From assembly GCA_945910005.1 (NCBI GenBank), contig OX246745.1:40690425-40754424 (forward strand): 64,000 nt of DNA, in the 5' to 3' direction. The notes below the pieces were generated by a model that saw only the letters and a program-made list of their open reading frames with translations, was not told where the DNA came from and did no database searches. Positions 13,370 to 24,680 of this stretch are shown here, piece after piece. A program made the translations under genes and the position numbers. Within the stretch, counting starts at the first letter, position 1. Every line of letters starts with the position of its first letter. Source of the stretch: Isoperla grammatica (taxonomy: Eukaryota; Arthropoda; Insecta; Plecoptera; Perlodidae).

Positions 13370-13440
13370 ATTGACTGGGTTTTACGTCTCATATTGTCAC
13401 AACTTGGCTAATAGAGACGATGAGTAGGTGAAATATGAAG
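13370..13440 (-). mobile_element. Retroposon 3' domain, minus strand
   Basis: Read on the minus strand, this carries TCGTCTCTATTAGCC and ATATGAGACGTAAAACCCAG then TCAATC. The same domain lies on the plus strand at 25835-25935, with TTGTCTCGATTAGCC and ATATGAGACGTTAAGCCC then (CAAT)n. The two copies therefore define a repeat family. Its orientation is opposite to the SINE head just upstream, so the two are separate or rearranged insertions. Confidence 0.65.
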
Positions 13441-13988
13441 ATGATAATGTTTGGTGAGAAGGGGCAAGTAGGAGGGCGGGGAGGAAAAAGGGAAGGGAGG
13501 ACTTGGGGTGCATCTCGACTCGACTGACTTCTCCCCCTCGACCTGTAAGGTTAGCCGGTGGCCCTACCAGAAGCATACGCTTCCGCCGGCCTAGCTCTCG
13601 GGATCAGCAAAGCGCACAAACCTGCCCACCACGATAAGGCAGCAGTCCCTGGGCAGGAGAGATATGACGATATATTAATGAAGTTATGGCCAAGCCTTAT
13701 ACTTAGAGCTGAAAAATAATCTAAAATGGACATTATTGTATGGCAATCACATATAGACTGTGACAAGCCAGACAAGCAGAGGAGCAAGCTCACATTAACA
13801 AGTGCCTCGGTGTCGCTCAAGTGGAGATGGGGCGTGAGCCGTCTGTGCTCGTGGTCATTGTGTGCGGTGTACAATAGTTGGGCGCCACGTTTTGCCTGAA
13901 AGAAAGCTCCAGGACTGGGCAACAAAGGTAGGAAAAACGAAGGATCGATCGTGCCAATGACAAGTCCTAGAGAACAAGATACTATTTC

Positions 13989-14041
13989 GTCAACGTTTAT
14001 TGGTGGTACTGGGTGACGAAACGTTGACATCGGCCAGTACC
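13989..14041. other. Interleaved inverted repeats with pseudoknot topology
   Basis: GTCAACGTTT (13989-13998) pairs perfectly with AAACGTTGAC (14019-14028). GGTACTGG (14005-14012) pairs perfectly with CCAGTACC (14034-14041). The order is stem1-5', stem2-5', stem1-3', stem2-3', so the pairs interlock as in an H-type pseudoknot, or form two mutually exclusive hairpins. Transcription of this segment is not shown. Confidence 0.7.
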
Positions 14042-14094
14042 CAAAAGTAAACCACAAAACTACACAAGGTTATACGAGTACCTGCGACTCTTAA

Positions 14095-14488
14095 AGAACG
14101 CTGTCGTTCTGAACAGTTAACCCATACATAGGGTAGGGCAGTGACAAAGTTATATTAGGTCTACAATAATATACAAGATTAAACAAAGTTATGTAAAGAA
14201 CGCTGTCGTTCTGAACAATCAACCCATACATAAGGCAGTGACAAAGCTATATTAGGTCTACAAGGATATACACGATTAAACAAAGTTATGTAAAGAACGC
14301 TGTTGTTCTGAATAATCAACCCATACATAGGGCAGTGACAAAGCTATATTAGGTCTACAAGGATATACACGATTAAACAAAGTTATGTAAAGAACGCTGT
14401 CGTTCTGAATAATCAACCCATACATAGGGCAGTGACAAAGCTATATTAGGTCTACAAAGATATACAAGATTATACACGGTTATACAAA
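14095..14488. repeat. 97-102 bp tandem repeat, 4 copies, each with a small hairpin
   Basis: Units start at 14095, 14197, 14294 and 14391 (spacings 102, 97 and 97). Each begins AGAACGCTGTCGTTCT, where AGAACG and CGTTCT form a perfect 6-bp stem around CTGT. One copy has CTGTTGTTCT instead, which still pairs by G.U in RNA. Confidence 0.9.
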
Positions 14489-15200
14489 TTATACATTTAG
14501 ACAAGGTTATACACAGTTACAAAGTTATGCGAGGTTATACCAAATTATACCGTAAACTACTACCTCGCCTGACGGCACGACAAGAACCCGTAACTGGATG
14601 GTTACCGGGTGGCACGTACTCTACCATACACCGTGCTCTCAGTACACGTCCAACGTCTTATATGGCCAACTCACGTCAGGCACTCTAGTCCGGGCACAAC
14701 GTAACGGGGCAACCAAGTCCCTAGTGACACTACACAAGAAATAAGAATGTTCCAAACAGAGGCCTAAACGTCCTACGACCAAATGGGGCGTCTCCTTGGG
14801 CGAGACCGGCGACCTTGTCCAAAGAAAAAAGGAAAAGACGTCACAAAGACAAAATCCTGGTCTGGTGAATGTGGAGCGTCGTCCGGGAACGGCTGGGCCT
14901 GGAGTCGGTCTAACCTGCCGCCACGACCGCCAAGACGATATCCAAGTGTCACCCTCGGCCACCTCGTGGTCCGCAGTATGTTAGCCCTAGGCTAATTCGA
15001 CGCCCCTCCACAGGCTGGAAGATGAAACGCCTGGCGCGCGTATCTCCCTTGGCAGCAACCCGAATCCAAAACGCTTGGGAAAACTCGGCAAACCAACCGT
15101 GACCACCTGCGCACCGAGCGCACCGAGCGGCCGAACGTACAACTACGTCCCTCAGGGTAGGCGCGCGGCCTTCAAACATGGAGTTGCCACGGAACCAGCG

Positions 15201-15818
15201 GAAGCCAACAAATCTTCAATGTAGCCAACAGTTCAGCGACGTGTGGTCGCACGTCGTGAACGGGGCGTCACAAGACAATGCAAATACACTAACGAATATT
15301 TTAAAGCTACAAGGAAAAAGTGGAAAGGTCTCACCTTTATTAGCTAATAGAGAAAAAAAATAGCGACCGAAGGTGGATTTGGACGTTTAAAGCGTGATTA
15401 CCCCTGAAAATTCGTAATGCACTCATCAAGACTTTTCATTAGAGTGGTCGCAAACGACATTCGCTACTAAACAATTTCATGATATCCTAAAAGACACAGG
15501 GTGATATCTCCGAAGATAATAGTCAAATGAGTCCCAAATAATTTTTAAAAAATAAGAAAGTCAAACTAACTACTTTCTTACTAGAAGACGTAGAATTTGA
15601 CAAAAATCTTTGTACACCCCTGGTTGGCCGTTCCACTTAAGTTGTGTTGGCTGACAAGTGAAAATCAAAATTTCAATTAAGAGGTACATAAAACCACTTT
15701 CAAATCTTCCGCAACGGTGGGGTGGTTGGGGGGGGGGTCTATTAGCTGGCCCATGGTCTATTTAATTTTGTCACGCGTTCCGCCAATACATCAAGCTTCA
15801 GTACAGAGCGTACTCAAG
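15201..15818. other. Unique sequence, no recognised gene
   Basis: I see only short chance frames and a poly-G run near 15730. No domain or RNA signature stands out. Confidence 0.4.
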
Positions 15819-15890
15819 TTATCAACAGCTATCAACACAGTTATCAACAGCTATCAACACAGTTATCAACAGCTATCAACACAGTTATCA
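15819..15890. repeat. 22-bp tandem repeat, 3+ copies
   Basis: The unit TTATCAACAGCTATCAACAC plus AG repeats at 15819, 15841 and 15863, with a partial copy at 15885. The TTATCAACA core resembles a bacterial DnaA box only by chance, since the context is eukaryotic. Confidence 0.9.
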
Positions 15891-16109
15891 CACCTAAAAC
15901 TCACAGTTATCAACTTCCCAAGCTTCAAAACTTTCTAAATATTTCTCATCAGTGTTCCAATCCATTTTGATGGTTTTCATGTTTTTGCACTTCAAAACGA
16001 CAGTATTTGTTTATTCCATTCAGTCCGGTATTTTTTCTGAAACGCTCAAAACGCACAATAAAAGTCTGATTTAAAAAAAAATTGCCTGGGACGATTTTTT
16101 GGGGGGTTG

Positions 16110-17159
<1,050 letters not shown>

Positions 17160-17690
17160 GATGTATTTTAGGCTGGATGCATAACTGAAGGAGGGGGGCG
17201 GGGGAGCTTAATGGCGTTACTTACACGGGAGGGGGGTAGTGATGGATTAATCTCTAATTTATTAGTAGTAACTATGATTATCTGTCTATTTATTTAGTGT
17301 CTACAATACACTTGGAAGCACATTGTTTGTAGTGTACAAATAATACACATTAATTTTTCTTGAGTGATGGCAAACATCGTTTACCGCAGATACTTTGTCG
17401 CGCATAATAAAAGAATGATAAATAAAATATTTGTAGACACTGTACTACAATAAGCACACACACTTAAAAAAACTATTTGTGTGTAACGCAGTACAATACA
17501 AGTGGATTGATTGACTATAAATCAATACGCATTCACAAATCGATATTTATTTGAGTATATTTCACCTGAACATGAACTACTTTTTTTGTTCTTAAAAGAA
17601 GTATTTACTATACTTATTACTATAGGCCTACTTATTTTAACTATACCATTAGAAAGTGTAGACTTCGCTTGAGCACAGTAGTGCAGTCCT
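17160..17690. repeat. Dispersed duplicate segment, copy 1 (about 530 bp)
   Basis: This segment aligns by eye with 19340-19870 in the same orientation. Shared landmarks include GGCTGGATGCAT or GACTGGATGCAT, a G-rich block, TAGTAGTAACTATGATTATC, TTGGAAGCACATTG, GCAAACATCGTTTA, AATATTTGTAG and ATACAAGTGGATTGATTGAC. The copies are diverged, with many substitutions and indels. No protein motif is visible, and it is probably part of an old repeat family. Confidence 0.75.
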
Positions 17691-17879
17691 TGTATTAGCA
17701 ACAAGTACCAAGTCTCTGATCGCCTTGACGTGACTGTGTCTAATCCCTTCATTATCCCGATGTACGTCCTCACACATCGCTCATCTGGCAACGCAGAGCG
17801 TTTTCCTATGTTATTCTAATTACTAACTTGTTGTCAAATGTAGCTGGAATGGCCGAATGGTGATTGTAATAAATGCCCC

Positions 17880-17998
17880 ATTAAATGAAAGGAACTATTC
17901 GGTATTTATTAAGGAGTTCCCGGAAGTAAGGAATGTTTGTGTTAAAAGTTCCCGAAAAAGGAACACGTTCCTTTGTAAAAGTTCCTACCCAACACTGC
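17880..17998 (-). mobile_element. hAT-like element terminus (one end only)
   Basis: Read on the minus strand, this begins CAGTGTTGGGTAGGAACTTT and contains AAAGGAAC and GTTCCTTT as a perfect 8-bp inverted repeat with a 2-nt loop. CAGTG termini with subterminal GGAAC repeats are typical of hAT-type transposons. I could not find the partner end, so this is a fragment. The superfamily call rests on terminal sequence alone. Confidence 0.45.
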
Positions 17999-19009
17999 TT
18001 AGAACACGCAACTGATGTTACAGCCGATATAGAACAATGATACAATGAATTGAAATTAACAACCAACTACAAAATGACAAAGTAATATCATTGCAAAATA
18101 TAATGAAGAGCCGCTTGTGTAAGGATAGTAATTGCTTACCGTTTAAATTTATTGTTACAATAACAGCTTTGTGATATTTTTTTAACGACCCTACAGCATT
18201 TCCAAATTATCCCCTTACTATTTTATATTGGCATTTTTGTGACAGCAAATTTTTTTTGAGAGTATATTATAGTCCCCACAATCGCGTGAGAATTAACTCA
18301 AAAACTAAAGCTACACACACAGTGTCACAACAAAGACTTTATGTATTTACGAAACCCTTTCTGCGTAGTAACGGATACGTGGGGGGGGGGAAATCGCCCC
18401 CTCCACAGAGGCGTAGAGGTGACCCAAGCCTACCCCGCAAGGGGGGGGGGGGCTACCGGGTGAGCTGAGTTCATGAGACAAAATATGACTATCGATATTC
18501 GCGTGTGGAGGAAAAAATCGAAATTATTTCTAAAAATTATTCCTAACTGTGAACGAGTTGACGAGTGCTACTGATGACAAATTATTCAAATCAGTCAAAT
18601 CATTCCTATCATTGTACGAAGACGATCTGACCGACGATTTTCCGTCGCAGATGGAGTGTTATTAGAAACCAATTTACAACGCTAAGTGATCCTAATTCGA
18701 TTTTAGAAGTATCGGGACTTGTAACTTTTATAACTTCGAATATCCCCTACGTCGTCAATGCATACCTACTATTTTTAACCGTGTCACTCTCACAACAGCT
18801 GTACGTTCATTTTCCAAGTTAAAACTAATAAAAAATTATCTTAGAAGCAGCATTGTCACAAGAACGTTGGAAGGGACTTTCCATTTTAAGCATTGAATGC
18901 GAGCAAGCTCGAAAACTCGCAACGGATGCAATAATCCACGAATTCGCCAGGAAAAACACCACGAAGAATAATCGTTTCTTATATTGTAAGAAGAAAGAAA
19001 CCAAAATAA
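17999..19009. other. AT-rich sequence with poly-G runs, no gene seen
   Basis: Runs of nine or more G lie near 18380 and 18440, separated by a CpG-containing stretch. I find no supported coding region. Confidence 0.4.
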
Positions 19010-19330
19010 TGCATTTTTAAAAAGCAATGTCATTTTTGTGACTTTTTGCAATTTGTCACGAGGTATTTTTGGGGGAGGGGCCCACACATTAAACTTGCGG
19101 GGGGGGGGGGGCTGGGACTTTGCGGCCACGCCACTGTCCCTCCATGATTCTTCTACCAAAGGTCGATAATCATTAAACCATCTATATAACTGATACAAAA
19201 GGGTTAATACCTTATCGCTCCCTCCCCCCCCCCCCCGCCACATCTTCAAATTCATAATGGTTTTAGGTTAGTACCAGTACTAACATCAACACTCAGAATT
19301 CCGTTTGAATGAATATTTAATAATCTATAG
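19010..19330. repeat. Dispersed repeat with poly-G/poly-C and a hAT-like end, copy 1
   Basis: This aligns by eye with 23645-23950. Landmarks are TGACTTTTTG(C/T)AATTTGTCAC, a G run, ACGCCACT, CCATGATT, CTACCAAAGGT, ATAATCATTAAACCATCTA, AAGGGTTAATA, a C run and TAATGGTTTTAG. Up to 19136 it reads, on the minus strand, CAGTGGCGTGGCCGCAAAGT, which resembles a common hAT-type terminus followed by a C-rich tract. The homology extends past that end, so the transposon is nested in a larger repeat. Confidence 0.7.
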
Positions 19331-19339
19331 TATGTAAGG

Positions 19340-19870
19340 TTTAGACTGGATGCATGCGGGCGGGGTGGAAGGACGGGGGCGGTGGAGTGGAATGGCGTTA
19401 TGTGGGAGGGGGGTATTGATGGATTAATGTATTATTTCATAGTAGTAACTATGATTATCTGTCGATTCATCAAGGGCACAAATGCACAATGCATTTGGAA
19501 GCACATTGTTTTTAGTGTACAAACACACTTTAATTTTCCTTGGGTGAATGCAAACATCGTTTATATCAGATTACTTGTTGCACATACTAAAGAATGCGAA
19601 ATATTTGTAGGCACTGTAGTACAATAAGCACACACTAGTCTAAAACGATTTGTGTAGAACACAGCTTACCATTGTTTAAATGTATAAAAATATATCTTGA
19701 GTTACAATACAAGTGGATTGATTGACTACACGACAATACGGTTTCACAAATTGCTATTTATTTGAGTAAATTCCGCCTAAATATGTACTATTTGAATCGT
19801 TATATCTTAGTGCACCAGTAGAAGGTCTTAATTTCGTTTGAGCACAATAGTGCATTATCTGTGTTATTGA
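19340..19870. repeat. Dispersed duplicate segment, copy 2 (about 530 bp)
   Basis: This is the second copy of the segment at 17160-17690, about 2.18 kb downstream in direct orientation. Copy-specific indels are scattered throughout. Confidence 0.75.
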
Positions 19871-20239
19871 CTGCAATCTGCGGCTGAATAAAAAGTAGAT
19901 AGCCAGAGTTGGGTTACGGAACAATGCCCATACTCACATAAGCTCACATTTTGAACGGTATTAATTTAACGTATTAATCCATTAAGATTTTCTAATCATA
20001 AAAAATTGTTGTTTTACTTTTTCTAGTATGTCTCTATGATGGTTTTGAACTTCAAATTATTGCTACATATATAGTGCGCGTTTTTGTTATGCATATATTG
20101 GTGTTGTACACACAGTCACGCATATCTTAATGTTATACAGATTAAATTACAAAAATTCAACATCTACTGGAAATTAACAGGTCTCTAACTATTCACATTT
20201 TGCAACACTAGAACTCCAAGCATGAATGAAACATAATTT

Positions 20240-20325
20240 TGGGGATGTTGTATTGGTCAGGGTACCTGCTCGCCAAGTGGAAACCCTGGGTTTAGTTTCC
20301 AGTCGGGGTCGGTTTACTTTCTGTC
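20240..20325 (+). mobile_element. Degenerate tRNA-derived SINE head
   Basis: TTGGTCAGGGTACCTGCTCG, then AACCCTGGGTTTAGTTTCC, then CAGTCGGGG gives an A-box-like region, a tRNA-like middle and a degenerate B box at tRNA spacing. The B box has lost the conserved GGTTCGA core, so it is an old copy. Confidence 0.55.
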
Positions 20326-21354
20326 TGGGTTTCACTCAAATTGTTCAATCCAGCAGTTTTTTTTAAGGGATATTTATCTTAAATGGATATAACTTTCAAT
20401 AATGCTACTCCGTTACAACACAGTGGTTCAATATAGAATGACAATCAAATTAAAGAACCGATAAATCAATTAAAATAACCAACAAATTCCCTACATTGTG
20501 CATTTGATTAGTTTAAGTGGTTCCTTCCCAGTGGTGACTGGTGCTCACAAACAGAGCAGTAGTGCACATTTGTATTCGTCCCATTTCCTCATCTGTCTCA
20601 GTTACACACATTTATTCCACCAAGTTTATCTTCCCATTCAAACCGTCATTCATTGCGATATAAACGCATGGGCGCCGCTGAGGGCACGGCGAGGGGGCTG
20701 GGGGGGGGGGGGGCATCTAAAATGCCAACGGTAAGGCTTATAATAAAATTTAGAATATTTTTAATCCAGCGAGTATTTTAGTCATTACAAAATTATGGAG
20801 ATTATTTACCAACGCATTATTTACTAACCCATCAATTACATGACACCAAACAATATCGTTTCAAAGTTGCGACCTTTCCCAACAATGTGGTGGCCCTGCA
20901 CCCACCCAAAAACATGCGTATTAAAAACGAAATTGATTTGCTACCTAAACTTGCCCACAATTTCAAACTCACGGCCACTAGAAATCCCCATAGGATACGG
21001 AAGCTAAAACGTTACGTTTCGCCACACTTAAAGCTGACGATCCCGACGCTACACAACAAATAATAAATACACCGGTTTTAAGCGCTCTCTCCTGCAAGTG
21101 GTCAAAATAATGCAGAATTTTTTGCTTGAAACTGACATTTCAATAAATTAAACTTTATGTTGAAGGTAACTGACGATAACCGAAAACAGTCTTAATTGGC
21201 TTGCAACAGTAAATTCAATGCGTCCGCTGAAACTCCCAATTTGTGGGTTTCAAAAATCATAATTATAAGAAATATGTTGTACACAACAAACCAACAGCAA
21301 CAACAACAACAATTGTATTAACAATTGTACATTTCATTAATATTTCTTATTTCC
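20326..21354. other. Unique sequence with a poly-G run, no gene seen
   Basis: A G run lies at 20699-20713. The rest is AT-rich with short open frames only. Confidence 0.4.
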
Positions 21355-21420
21355 AATAATGAGTCGAGGGCCACTGTCCCACTGACAAGACACTCGCGGG
21401 CCAGGGGTTGGACACCACTG
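21355..21420 (-). mobile_element. hAT-like element terminus (one end only)
   Basis: On the minus strand the end reads CAGTGGTGTCCAACCCCTGG then CCCGCGAG. This matches from memory the termini of many hAT elements. No matching partner end with an 8-bp target duplication was found nearby, so it is a relic or solitary end. Confidence 0.5.
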
Positions 21421-21592
21421 CATAGATGACACGGTAATTTTGGATATGAACCCCCTCTATCTATTAAGTGTTTATATATTGCCTACGTTTTTATCATAAC
21501 ATTTTTGTTCTTGATTATAATGTCAAAAGAACTTGAACCTACTTCGTAATCGGGGTGGACGTGTATACCACTTTCTTCGTGATTGCTTTGCC

Positions 21593-21625
21593 TCCCCCCT
21601 CCCCCCCCCCCCCCCCCCCCCTCCC
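21593..21625. repeat. Poly-C tract
   Basis: Nearly pure C for about 30 bases, with two T interruptions. The minus strand is a G-quadruplex candidate. Confidence 0.9.
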
Positions 21626-21676
21626 ATGCATACCATCTAATTCGCGCTGAACCGGTAGACCAAGTTGAACTGAAAG

Positions 21677-21835
21677 AGATGGCTCAGTAATAGTACACGA
21701 GGCTCTTATTCCGGAGGACGCCGTTTCGACACCCGCTACTCTGACCTACCCTACCCGCAATTCTGACTGAAGGGTTTTTCCGACGTTTTCCTCAGTCACT
21801 AGGCGAATGCTTGGATTGAATCGTATACTAACAAA
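21677..21835 (+). mobile_element. tRNA-derived SINE
   Basis: GATGGCTCAGTAATAG is the A-box region and CCGTTTCGACACCC (21721-21734) the B box. The body continues with CTGACTGAAGG, TTTTCCTCAGTCACTAGGCG and AATGCTTGG. The same head (ACGAGGCTCTTA, then CGCCG, TTCGA and ACCCGCTACT) appears on the minus strand at 32860-32998, so both belong to one family. Confidence 0.75.
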
Positions 21836-22557
21836 CATCGGACCACGTATTCTCCCCAACCATTTCAAATACCACAATACCTTTAGTTATGGTCACCTGA
21901 AGACGGACATAAATTTTTCCTGGGCAGGTTCTAATATACAGTGTTGAAAAGTAACAATATGTTCATTCGAAAAAATAAATTTGTTTGCCAGCTAGTAGGC
22001 CTATGATGATCGTTTGCTGCATATTTATAAAAAAAAATCTAAATAGCCGGTGAAAGATTGTTTACGCGCGTAATATGCGTTTTGTAGTGTCATTATTCGG
22101 TTGTTTTGGTGAAAGTCCTCACACTCTGTATATATTGTCATATTAGAATACACACGATCATGATTCAGATCAGTTGCCTGGAGACAGGGCGAGTGTTGAT
22201 CGCAGTGCCATGTTGCAAGCTCTTGCAACGCGGCAACGCTGTGGGTATCGCTTGTCTCGTTGTCGTCTTTGAGAGCAAGAACGTTTGATGGCATTCGCGA
22301 GTGAATGTTTGATATGGGGACCTCTTCACACAGAATAGGTACTCTGTAAGCATCTGGGAGTGGGGGCTTATTTACATTGGGCAATATGAATGGAATGCAT
22401 ACATATATTGTTTATTTAAAAAAAGCCAGGTGATCCTACACGAAACGACAAATAGTGTATTTATTTATTTTAATTTATTTTTAAATAACTCTTTATATTA
22501 TGTGTGTGTTTAGGTAATAATTTAGACGGTATAAGCACAAAAAATGTGTATCAATAC
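21836..22557. other. Unique sequence, overlapping open frames rejected
   Basis: Two minus-strand frames (22025-22384 and 22165-22353) are open together. The longer lacks an upstream ATG. I see no conserved motif and do not call a gene. Confidence 0.4.
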
Positions 22558-22952
22558 CAGGGCTTAATTTTTAATTGAATACGAACCGGAACGCATATTT
22601 TGTTTGTCAAATATAATTTGGCACCAACCCCGCCCACATTTATACATTGTGAACACAGATAATATAATATGTAATTATTAATTAGTTATCTGTTTAGTGT
22701 CGGTGGTCAGTCAGAAGGTTATTGCGTTGTATTTGGGTCTGGCTACCTATAGGGGTAATTCATAAACTTGAATTACTTGCATTCATACCAACAAATAAAA
22801 AAATATATTTGTGAAATTTTCAGAGATACGAACTAATTCACGAGTTTTTAAGGAGTAACCTACGTTACGAAATAATACCGGAACGCACATTCTGGTTTCG
22901 GAAAAGGAATCGGAACTGCGTTCCGGTGCGTTCCGGCTCAAATTAACCCCTG
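22558..22952. mobile_element. Non-autonomous hAT-type element, 395 bp, with perfect 8-bp target-site duplication
   Basis: The element starts CAGGGCTTAATTT at 22558 and ends AAATTAACCCCTG at 22952: 13-bp inverted ends with one mismatch. Both sides carry ATCAATAC (22550-22557 and 22953-22960). The CAGGG terminus and 8-bp duplication fit hAT. CCGGAACGCA and its complement recur near both ends (about 22590, 22877, 22917, 22927) as subterminal repeats. No transposase is encoded. The intact target duplication suggests modest age. Confidence 0.88.
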
Positions 22953-22960
22953 ATCAATAC

Positions 22961-23644
22961 CCAAAGCGTCTCGACAGTACTGGCTGAAAGCTTGAGAGTA
23001 TGAGGTATGAGGCTCTTATGAATCTCCTGATTACGCTACCGGGGTGGGTGGGTATAAGCTAGGCTGATATGATCCCACCCCACACAAATATTTGTCGTAG
23101 GGGATTTAGCTTTTCTGCACCCCCGAAGTCGCCGCCCTGTGCCAATACACTAGAATCACCGTGCCGACAATAATATGGTGGATTTTGTTGGCGAAATATC
23201 ATTTGGGATCAGTTTCTTCTTGAGTGCTAATTAACTCCCACAGTACCAAAGACATGCGTCTTACCTTATTGGCCTCTACGCTTCTTCATGTATGTCCACG
23301 CTTACAATCTACACTACACAACTAATACAACTCACGACACACACTACACAGTTCACTAACACAAGAAATAGGCCTATAATGTAATTATTCGATAGATATC
23401 ACTGAAAGTACGGAGAGCAAAGCACGACCTTTGTGATAGACTGCTAAAACACGACTAATGGACAAAGAACGCGGAATTCCGACTAACGCCACCCCAGTCC
23501 CCAGAATCTGCTAAAAATTTACCTCTGTGTGTATGCCCGCACGTGGCAAGCAATAAGCACACTGTCGCGCCAAGGTCACGTTATATTTACACTTTGGAGC
23601 GATGAGAAACCTTTCTGCGTCTACTTTCGAGGAATAATGTAACA
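22961..23644. other. Unique sequence, nothing recognised
   Basis: I see no supported gene, RNA or repeat end. Confidence 0.4.
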
Positions 23645-23950
23645 AATAATTCATTTTAAAAAAGCAGTGTAATTTTTATGACTTTTTGTAATTTGTCACA
23701 GGGTGTTTTTTTGGGGGGAGTGGGGCGGGGGAACGGGGACTGCTCTACGCCACTTCCCATCCATGATTGTCCTACCAAAGGTCCATAATCATTAAACCAT
23801 CTACGTCACTGATACAAAGGGTTAATAGCGGATCGCGCCCCCCATCCCCCACCCCCCGCAGCAACTCAAAATGTATAATGGTTTTAGTTTAGTACCTACA
23901 AACATCAACACTCGAAATTTCTTTTGGATGAATATACTTAATCTTGTCAT
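23645..23950. repeat. Dispersed repeat with poly-G/poly-C, copy 2
   Basis: This is the second copy of the segment at 19010-19330, about 4.6 kb downstream in direct orientation. It carries the same order of landmarks and a shorter G/C-run structure. The hAT-like end reads TACGCCACTT here. Confidence 0.7.
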
Positions 23951-24039
23951 TTTCTGGGAACTTGTGCAGTGAATTTCACAGAATTTTTCTTTCGCCTGTG
24001 GCTGTTTCCCCCGTCCCATTATTTACATCATCAACACAA

Positions 24040-24083
24040 GCATCCTACCTCCCAGAAAATACTGAAGTCTAGGTCCGCCACTG
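24040..24083 (-). mobile_element. Possible hAT-like terminus
   Basis: On the minus strand this reads CAGTGGCGGACCTAGACTTC, which resembles a widespread hAT-type end. No partner end or target duplication was found. Confidence 0.35.
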
Positions 24084-24619
24084 TTTCTGCTTCTACTTTT
24101 TGTATTTTCGTGACACCAAAAAAATACTGGTAGTACAAGTACATTAATATCATGAAACATATTTAATACAACTCTTATTTTCCGAGCACAAAGTAAAAAA
24201 ATAGCTGACATCTAAAACTTACAGGAAATAAGACAGCAGTCCGCCTATACATTGCACGAATAATATAGGTGTGTGTTTTTATTGTTCGTGTAGACTGTAG
24301 AGTGGAGACAGTACAGAGTGTAAAATTTCATAACATGCAAATATTATAGCAGATAGTACACATCTGTTAGACTGTTATCGGCTTACATCACAACAGCAAA
24401 TAACAACCAATCATATAAGAAAGTGGTGTGATTATTTTTCGAACACACTCGGTGGGGACGACCCCCCCCCCCCCCTCTCCACCACCTTGTTACCATGGTG
24501 TAACATTGTAAGTTTTCGAAAGAATTTCCCACAAAACTATACACCTTCAATCCACATCGAGGCTTGTAGATGATCCAAATTTCAACTTGATTGGACTTTC
24601 CGTTCGACTGCTATCGCGA

Positions 24620-24622
<3 letters not shown>
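24084..24622. other. Unique sequence with a poly-C run
   Basis: A C run lies at about 24462-24475. No gene is seen. Confidence 0.4.

Positions 24623-24675
<53 letters not shown>
24623..24675. repeat. (AT)n microsatellite, about 26 units
   Basis: An uninterrupted AT run followed by an A run. Confidence 0.95.

Positions 24676-24680
<5 letters not shown>

Larger units (their letters stand above)
13441..15200. other. GC-richer, structured stretch of unknown nature
   Basis: This stretch is clearly more GC-rich and CpG-rich than its AT-rich surroundings. It holds several inverted repeats: 13989-14041, the AGAACG/CGTTCT pairs from 14095, and ACCCGTAAC with GTTACCGGGT at about 14587-14612. The longest non-repeat open frame is 168 codons on the minus strand (13551-14057); a 107-codon minus frame lies at 14639-14962. 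I recognise no domain in either. It could be part of an LTR retrotransposon, a structured RNA locus or a gene's 5' region. Confidence 0.4.

Noticed and set aside
15819..15890. DnaA-box-like TTATCAACA repeats suggesting a replication origin
   Set aside because: The context is animal DNA; a 22-bp tandem repeat explains the recurrence.
20421..21420. A complete hAT element between CAGTGGTT near 20424 or CAGTGGTG near 20529 and the end at 21420
   Set aside because: The flanks do not give matching 8-bp target duplications and inner terminal sequences do not correspond.
22025..22384. 119-codon minus-strand frame with protein-like composition
   Set aside because: It begins at TTG with a stop upstream and no ATG; an overlapping minus frame is also open; no motif or convincing splice sites.
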